From an uncultured Lachnospiraceae bacterium (lineage in GTDB: Bacteria > Bacillota > Clostridia > Lachnospirales > Lachnospiraceae), in the NCBI GenBank assembly GCA_934292725.1, contig CAKQXY010000030.1, forward strand, positions 1 to 45,273: 45,273 bases of DNA. Reading direction: 5' to 3'. Every line of letters begins with the position of its first letter. Within the stretch, counting starts at the first letter, position 1. The translations under genes were made by a program, and so were the position numbers. Under the pieces are notes generated by a model. It searched no databases. It saw nothing but the letters and a program-made list of their open reading frames with translations, and was not told where the DNA came from. Of this stretch, positions 40,989 to 45,273 are shown piece after piece.

Positions 40989-42167
40989 ATGGAAGCATAT
41001 CTGGATAATTCAGCAACGACCCGTGTAGATGCACAGGTGCAGGAGCTGATGAAAAAATTGATGGATGTTGATTTTGGAAATCCATCATCACGTCATCAAA
41101 AGGGTGTTGTGGCAGAGGGCTATATCAAGGAAGCAAGACAGAAAATTGCTGCTACGTTAAAGGTTGATCCAAAGGAGCTTATCATTACCTCTGGCGGTAC
41201 GGAGTCCAACAATATGGCACTTATTGGAACTGCGCTTGCTGCAAAGAGAAAGGGAAACCATATCATTACAACAGCAGTTGAGCATCCAAGCGTCAAGGCA
41301 ACGGCTTCTTTTTTGGAGGAGCAGGGCTTTCGCATTACATTTCTTTCAGTTGACAGCAGAGGACAGATCTCTTTAGAAGAGCTAAAGGAAGCGCTTACAC
41401 CTGATACCATTCTTGTGTCAATCATGTATGTAAATAATGAGATTGGAACAATTCAGCCTGTAGAGGAGGCCGCAAAGCTGGTTCATGCGACTGTTCCAGG
41501 TGCTGTATTTCATGTGGATGCCATTCAGGCATATGGCAAGGTGGTGATTCGTCCAAAGCAGCAGGGAATTGATCTTTTGTCTGTAAGCTCACATAAATTC
41601 CATGGTCCAAAGGGAGCAGGCTTTTTGTACTGCAGCAGCAAGGTTAATCTTCATCCAATCATTTTTGGAGGAGGTCAGCAATCTGGCATGCGCTCTGGAA
41701 CTGAAAATGTACCGGGTGCAGCAGGAATGGGGCTGGCAGCGCAGCTTGCCTATCAGAAGTTTGAGCAGAAGAAAGCACATTTAAATGAGCTTCGCCGCTA
41801 TTTTTTGGAGGGCGTTCATAAGCTGGAGGATGTTTCAATAAATGGTTGGGATGAGACGGCAGATGGTGAGGAATGTATAGATAAGAGAGCACCGCATATT
41901 GTAAGCGTAAGCTTTATTGGTGTAAGAAGCGAGGTGCTTTTAAATGCGCTCAGTGACCGCGGCATTTATGTGTCATCTGGAAGTGCATGCTCATCTAACC
42001 ATCCGGCACTTTCAAGTACTCTGCAGGCAATTGGGCTTGATAAAAAGCTTATTGAGGGAACGCTTCGTTTTTCCTTCTGTGAAAATACGACAAAGGAAGA
42101 GCTTGACCAGGCACTGAAGGCATTGCAGGAGCTTCTTCCTATGCTTCGCCGCTACACAAGACGATAA
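40989..42167 (+). CDS. Cysteine desulfurase (NifS/IscS family)
   Basis: PLP enzyme that takes sulfur from cysteine; 392 residues. AYLDNSATTRVDAQ at the start, SGGTESNNMAL, HVDAIQAYGKV, the PLP lysine in SVSSHKFHGPKGAGF, and SSGSACSSNHPALSS with the persulfide cysteine are intact. ATG 40989 overlaps nothing; the longer frame from 40887 lies inside rsmE and is not used. The next gene is thiI, and in B. subtilis a dedicated NifS-like partner (NifZ) feeds ThiI for 4-thiouridine in tRNA, so that is the likely role here. Confidence 0.94.
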   Translation: MEAYLDNSATTRVDAQVQELMKKLMDVDFGNPSSRHQKGVVAEGYIKEARQKIAATLKVDPKELIITSGGTESNNMALIGTALAAKRKGNHIITTAVEHPSVKATASFLEEQGFRITFLSVDSRGQISLEELKEALTPDTILVSIMYVNNEIGTIQPVEEAAKLVHATVPGAVFHVDAIQAYGKVVIRPKQQGIDLLSVSSHKFHGPKGAGFLYCSSKVNLHPIIFGGGQQSGMRSGTENVPGAAGMGLAAQLAYQKFEQKKAHLNELRRYFLEGVHKLEDVSINGWDETADGEECIDKRAPHIVSVSFIGVRSEVLLNALSDRGIYVSSGSACSSNHPALSSTLQAIGLDKKLIEGTLRFSFCENTTKEELDQALKALQELLPMLRRYTRR

Positions 42168-42168
42168 A

Positions 42169-42237
42169 ATGATACCAGGGTCAAAAGCTCAAAAGCCGTT
42201 CGTGCTTGCACGATAAGGTTTTAAGCTTGGGTATCAT
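42169..42237 (+). repeat. REP/MITE-like hairpin element, short copy
   Basis: ATGATACC (42169-42176) to GGTATCAT (42230-42237), with inner stem AAGCT-C-AAAA / TTTTAAGCTT and the same CGTTCGTGCTTGCACGAT core as the copy at 25638. It lies between the cysteine desulfurase and thiI. No T-run follows, so it is not a simple terminator. Confidence 0.75.
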
Positions 42238-42273
42238 TTCACATAAACATTAGATAGAATTGTGAGGAACAAC

Positions 42274-43461
42274 ATGAAATATCATGCATTTTTGATAAAG
42301 TATGCCGAGATTGGCATTAAGGGAAAAAACCGTTATTTGTTTGAGGATGCGCTTGTAAAGCATATCCGTCTTGCAATGGAGCGTGTTGAGGGTGAGTTTG
42401 AAGTAAAGAAGGAGTCTGGACGTATCTACGTGCAGGCACTTAGCGATTATGATTACGATGAGGCAGTAGATGCGTTAAAGCATGTATTTGGAATCGTATG
42501 GATCTGTCCTGTTGTACAGCTTAAAGATGAAGGCTATGATAAATTGGCAGAGCAGGTTGTGGAATATATGGGAAATGTATATCCGCAGGGTGATTATACA
42601 TTTAAGGTACACAGCCGCCGCGCAAGAAAGAATTATCCAAAGGATTCTCAGCAGTTAAATGCAGATCTTGGCGAGGCTATCTTAAATGCATACGAAAATG
42701 TGCGTGTAGATGTACACAATCCGCAGGTTTTATTGTCTGTTGAGGTGCGTGACACTTGCATCAACGTATATTCTGTATCTATTCCGGGTGCAGGCGGAAT
42801 GCCTGTTGGAACAGCTGGAAAGGCAATGCTTTTGCTGTCAGGCGGAATTGATTCACCAGTTGCAGGCTATATGATTGCAAAAAGAGGCGTTACACTTGAG
42901 GCTGTTTATTTCCATGCACCGCCGTATACTAGTGAGCGCGCAAAGCAAAAGGTTGTAGATCTGGCAAAGCTTGTGTCTAAATATGCAACACCGATCAAGC
43001 TTCATGTTATTAATTTTACTGATATCCAGCTTTATATTTACGATGCCTGCCCGCATGATGAGCTTACTATTATCATGCGCCGTTATATGATGCGTATCGC
43101 TGAGCGCATTGCCATAAAGGATGGCTGCCATGGCTTAATTACTGGAGAGAGCATTGGTCAGGTAGCGTCACAGACTATGCAGAGCTTAATGGCAACAAAT
43201 GAGGTATGTACACTTCCTGTATATCGTCCAGTAATCGGTTTTGACAAGCAGGAAATTGTTGATGTAGCAGAAAAGATTGATACTTTTGAAACATCTATTC
43301 AGCCGTATGAGGACTGCTGTACAATTTTTGTGGCAAAGCATCCTGTTACAAAGCCAAATGTAAAGGTAATCAGAAGTTCCGAAAAGAAGCTTGAGGAAAA
43401 GATTGATGCGATGGTAGAAGAGGCAGTTAATAGCGCAGAGATTATCTGGTGTAAGGCTTAA
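42274..43461 (+). CDS. thiI: tRNA 4-thiouridylation protein ThiI
   Basis: Uses sulfur from the desulfurase to make 4-thiouridine in tRNA (and in some bacteria thiamine sulfur). 395 residues: N-terminal ferredoxin-like and THUMP domains (IKYAEIGIKGKNR, FKVHSRRARKNYP), then the PP-loop ATP-binding LLLSGGIDSPVAGYM and TGESIGQVASQTM. No C-terminal rhodanese domain, the short form typical of Firmicutes. ATG 42274 follows GTGAGGAAC. Its 5' side carries the REP-like element. Confidence 0.95.
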   Translation: MKYHAFLIKYAEIGIKGKNRYLFEDALVKHIRLAMERVEGEFEVKKESGRIYVQALSDYDYDEAVDALKHVFGIVWICPVVQLKDEGYDKLAEQVVEYMGNVYPQGDYTFKVHSRRARKNYPKDSQQLNADLGEAILNAYENVRVDVHNPQVLLSVEVRDTCINVYSVSIPGAGGMPVGTAGKAMLLLSGGIDSPVAGYMIAKRGVTLEAVYFHAPPYTSERAKQKVVDLAKLVSKYATPIKLHVINFTDIQLYIYDACPHDELTIIMRRYMMRIAERIAIKDGCHGLITGESIGQVASQTMQSLMATNEVCTLPVYRPVIGFDKQEIVDVAEKIDTFETSIQPYEDCCTIFVAKHPVTKPNVKVIRSSEKKLEEKIDAMVEEAVNSAEIIWCKA

Positions 43462-43495
43462 TATTACAGTTCACAGGACGTGTGAACTGCAGCAA

Positions 43496-43525
43496 AAAAA
43501 ATAGGGCATCACGAATGTGATGCCC
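43496..43525 (-). terminator. Terminator of the HPr-like gene
   Basis: Read on the minus strand, GGGCATCAC-ATTC-GTGATGCCC (43525-43504) is followed by TA and a run of eight Ts (from 43501 down). A second stem, CAGTTCACA/TGTGAACTG (43467-43489), just beyond it belongs to the thiI side. Confidence 0.8.
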
Positions 43526-43569
43526 CGATTGGTCAGATAAACGATCTCTGAAAGTTAAGTTAAAAAAAA

Positions 43570-43803
43570 TTACTGGATGATGTATGGTTCCAGAACCTTC
43601 ATAACAGTATCAAGATTCTTTTCTTCATGAATGTTTAAATCGATTGGCTTGGAAAGATCCAGAGAAAAGATACCCATAATGGACTTTGCGTCGATAACGT
43701 ATCTTCCGGAAACCAGGTCAAAATCAGAATCAAACTTGGTCAGGTCATTTACAAAAGACTTAACCTTATCGATAGAATTTAAAGAAATTTTTACTGTAAC
43801 CAT
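43570..43803 (-). CDS. HPr-like protein lacking the active-site histidine
   Basis: 77 residues with the HPr fold order (strand VTVKISL, helix DKVKSFVNDLTKF, then RYVIDAKSIMGIFSLDLSKP and the final helix LDTVMKVLEPYI). The segment AKSIMGIFSLD matches the Ser46 regulatory region, but the phosphorylated His15 and its loop (HARPA type) are missing; the first strand leads directly to SLNSIDK. It therefore cannot carry out ordinary PTS phosphotransfer. A Crh-like regulatory or unrelated role is possible. AGGAGGGT precedes ATG 43803. It is divergent from mtaB. Confidence 0.8.
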   Translation of the reverse strand: MVTVKISLNSIDKVKSFVNDLTKFDSDFDLVSGRYVIDAKSIMGIFSLDLSKPIDLNIHEEKNLDTVMKVLEPYIIQ

Positions 43804-43917
43804 GATAATACCCTCCTGTGAAGATGATGTTTGTGAGTTTTTATGTTTGCTTCTTGCGGAATTATCTGTTCTTTAATTTTAGATATACCGAAAAAACGAA
43901 CATTCATCTTTAAGTTT

Positions 43918-43946
43918 ATAGTACTTGTTTTGAGTAGAAAAGTCAA
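43918..43946 (-). promoter_or_regulatory. Promoter of the HPr-like gene
   Basis: On the minus strand: TTGACT (43946-43941), 17-base spacer, TACTAT (43923-43918). It leaves a leader of about 110 bases before ATG 43803. Confidence 0.5.
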
Positions 43947-43975
43947 GGGAAAGTTAGAGAAAGGAAATTGAAAAC

Positions 43976-45273
43976 ATGGGAAGACGGGCAGCATTTCACA
44001 CATTAGGCTGCAAGGTTAATGCATATGAGACTGAAGCAATGGAGGAGCTTTTGCAGACAGCAGGCTACGATATTGTTCCATTTACAGAGCAGGCAGATGT
44101 TTATGTTGTTAATACCTGTTCAGTTACAAATATGGCGGAGCGAAAATCAAGACAGATGCTGCACCGCGCAAAAAAATTAAATCCAGAGGCTGTTGTGGTG
44201 GCGACAGGCTGCTATGTGCAGGTAAGTGAAGAAGAAGCCAAAGCAGATGCTGCTGTCGATCTTGTTCTTGGAAATAACCAGAAGCGTCAGATTGTTACGG
44301 CACTAGATGCTTATTTTGAAGGAAGAACATTTGATGATGTGCTGGCAGATGTAGAGAAGGAGCAGTATGAGGAGCTTGAAGTCAGCACAGTATTAGAGCA
44401 CACAAGAGCATTTGTAAAAGTTCAGGATGGATGTAATCAGTTCTGCAGTTACTGTATTATTCCATATGCCAGAGGACGTGTGCGAAGCCGCCGCATGGAA
44501 AACGTTATAGCTGAGATTAAAAGACTTGCAGAAGCAGGCATCCAGGAGGTTGTGCTGACTGGCATTCATCTAAGCTCTTATGGAAGAGAAATTGATGGAG
44601 AAAGCCATTTAATCGAGCTTATTGAAGCCATTCATCCAATTGATGGCATAAGCAGAATACGTCTTGGTTCACTTGAGCCGCGTATTATTACAGAGGAATT
44701 TGTCGGCCGCTTAAAAAAGCTGCATAAAGTATGTCCTCATTTTCATTTGTCTCTGCAAAGCGGATGTGAGGAAACCTTAAAGCGTATGAATAGACATTAC
44801 ACGCCAGAGGAATACTATGAAAAGTGTAAACTTCTTCGAGCAGCTTTTGAAAATCCGGCAATCACAACAGATGTGATTGTAGGCTTTCCGGGAGAGACAG
44901 ACGAGGAATTTGATAAGACACGTCAGTTTCTTGAGAAAGTGCATTTCTATGAGATGCATATTTTCCGCTATTCCAGAAGAAAAGGAACAAGAGCTGACAA
45001 GATGGAAAATCAGATCCCGGAAGAGATTAAGGCGCAGCGAAGCAGTGTGCTTTCGTCACTTGAGTCACAGATGACAAAAGAGTTTCGAACAAAGTGGACA
45101 GGAACGTGCGTCAAAGTTTTGTTGGAGGAGCGTCAGGAAATTAATGGTGTCTCCTACATGGTTGGCCATACGCCAGAGTACATAAAATGTGCGGTAGAGA
45201 CGGATGCGCCAGACAATACGATCATCGATGTAATAATCGAAGGCGAACTGACTGCGGATGTGATGAAGGCAAG
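43976..45273 (+). CDS. mtaB: tRNA (t6A37) methylthiotransferase MtaB, cut by window end
   Basis: Radical SAM enzyme that adds a methylthio group to t6A at tRNA position 37. The visible 432 residues begin MGRRAAFHTLGCKVNAYET, followed by the UPF0004 domain with its auxiliary-cluster cysteines (LGCKVN, VNTCSV, TGCY), the radical SAM cluster CNQFCSYC, IPYARGRVRSR, LSLQSGCEETLKRMNR, and the start of a TRAM domain. AAAGGAAATTG precedes ATG 43976. No stop codon occurs before the window ends, so the C-terminus is missing only because of the cut. Confidence 0.93.
   Translation, partial: MGRRAAFHTLGCKVNAYETEAMEELLQTAGYDIVPFTEQADVYVVNTCSVTNMAERKSRQMLHRAKKLNPEAVVVATGCYVQVSEEEAKADAAVDLVLGNNQKRQIVTALDAYFEGRTFDDVLADVEKEQYEELEVSTVLEHTRAFVKVQDGCNQFCSYCIIPYARGRVRSRRMENVIAEIKRLAEAGIQEVVLTGIHLSSYGREIDGESHLIELIEAIHPIDGISRIRLGSLEPRIITEEFVGRLKKLHKVCPHFHLSLQSGCEETLKRMNRHYTPEEYYEKCKLLRAAFENPAITTDVIVGFPGETDEEFDKTRQFLEKVHFYEMHIFRYSRRKGTRADKMENQIPEEIKAQRSSVLSSLESQMTKEFRTKWTGTCVKVLLEERQEINGVSYMVGHTPEYIKCAVETDAPDNTIIDVIIEGELTADVMKA

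Noticed and set aside
42169..42237. Intrinsic terminator of the cysteine desulfurase gene
   Set aside because: No T-run follows, and the same element occurs after glmS with repeat-like ends; a repeat explains it better.

Overview
The window is a low-to-moderate GC Gram-positive chromosome segment. It very probably comes from an anaerobic gut Firmicute of the family Lachnospiraceae. The signs are Shine-Dalgarno sites of the AGGAGG type, near-consensus sigma-A promoters with 17-base spacers, a PPi-type phosphofructokinase, a LoaP-like NusG paralogue, a D,D-carboxypeptidase with choline-binding-type repeats, an HPr-like protein without its histidine, and a small gene before uvrB that I associate with this family. 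Species cannot be named from sequence alone. No rRNA, tRNA, CRISPR array or prophage was seen.

Layout. (1) 1-4.2 kb: Nudix hydrolase, XRE regulator, a REP-type tyrosine transposase overlapping comM, and a dprA that stops early. (2) 4.2-6.6 kb: a VOC protein, a short-chain dehydrogenase (SDR) on the minus strand and an AraC regulator. (3) 6.7-13.6 kb: a GDP-L-fucose cluster holding both the de novo route (gmd, fcl, a mannose-1-phosphate guanylyltransferase) and the salvage route (Fkp-like fucokinase/GDP-fucose pyrophosphorylase and a FucU mutarotase). (4) 13.6-20 kb: a locally GC-richer island encoding what looks like a complete RiPP pathway: HPr-kinase-like protein, radical SAM/SPASM enzyme, a 55-residue three-cysteine precursor, PqqD-like recognition protein, S26 peptidase, ABC exporter and nucleotidyltransferase. 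A minus-strand DUF4832-type secreted protein (20.0-21.5 kb) closes it. (5) 21.6-32.6 kb: pfp, acylphosphatase, loaP, glmS, a HAD hydrolase, a glucose/GlcNAc-family PTS (separate IIA and IICB) and a hybrid histidine kinase with two solute-binding sensor domains. (6) 32.6-45.3 kb: housekeeping genes uvrB, uvrA, a D,D-carboxypeptidase, prmA, rsmE, a cysteine desulfurase, thiI, an HPr-like gene and mtaB (cut by the window end).

The most interesting part is the RiPP island. The precursor has a leader and a core with three Cys, two of them in CPF(D/N) repeats, and is followed directly by a strong hairpin before the processing genes. Kinase and nucleotidyltransferase modules of the sort I know from lasso-peptide loci sit beside a radical SAM enzyme instead of lasso cyclases. 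A decayed fragment of a second SDR gene lies at the left edge of the island. A 34/35 copy of the intact SDR gene's promoter lies at the right edge. This suggests the island replaced or split a duplicated SDR locus.

Several intergenic regions carry long imperfect palindromes (25638-25808, 32019-32142, 37439-37573, 42169-42237). Two share the same core and behave like REP/MITE repeats; they could be substrates of the tyrosine transposase at 1.2 kb, but that link is inference.
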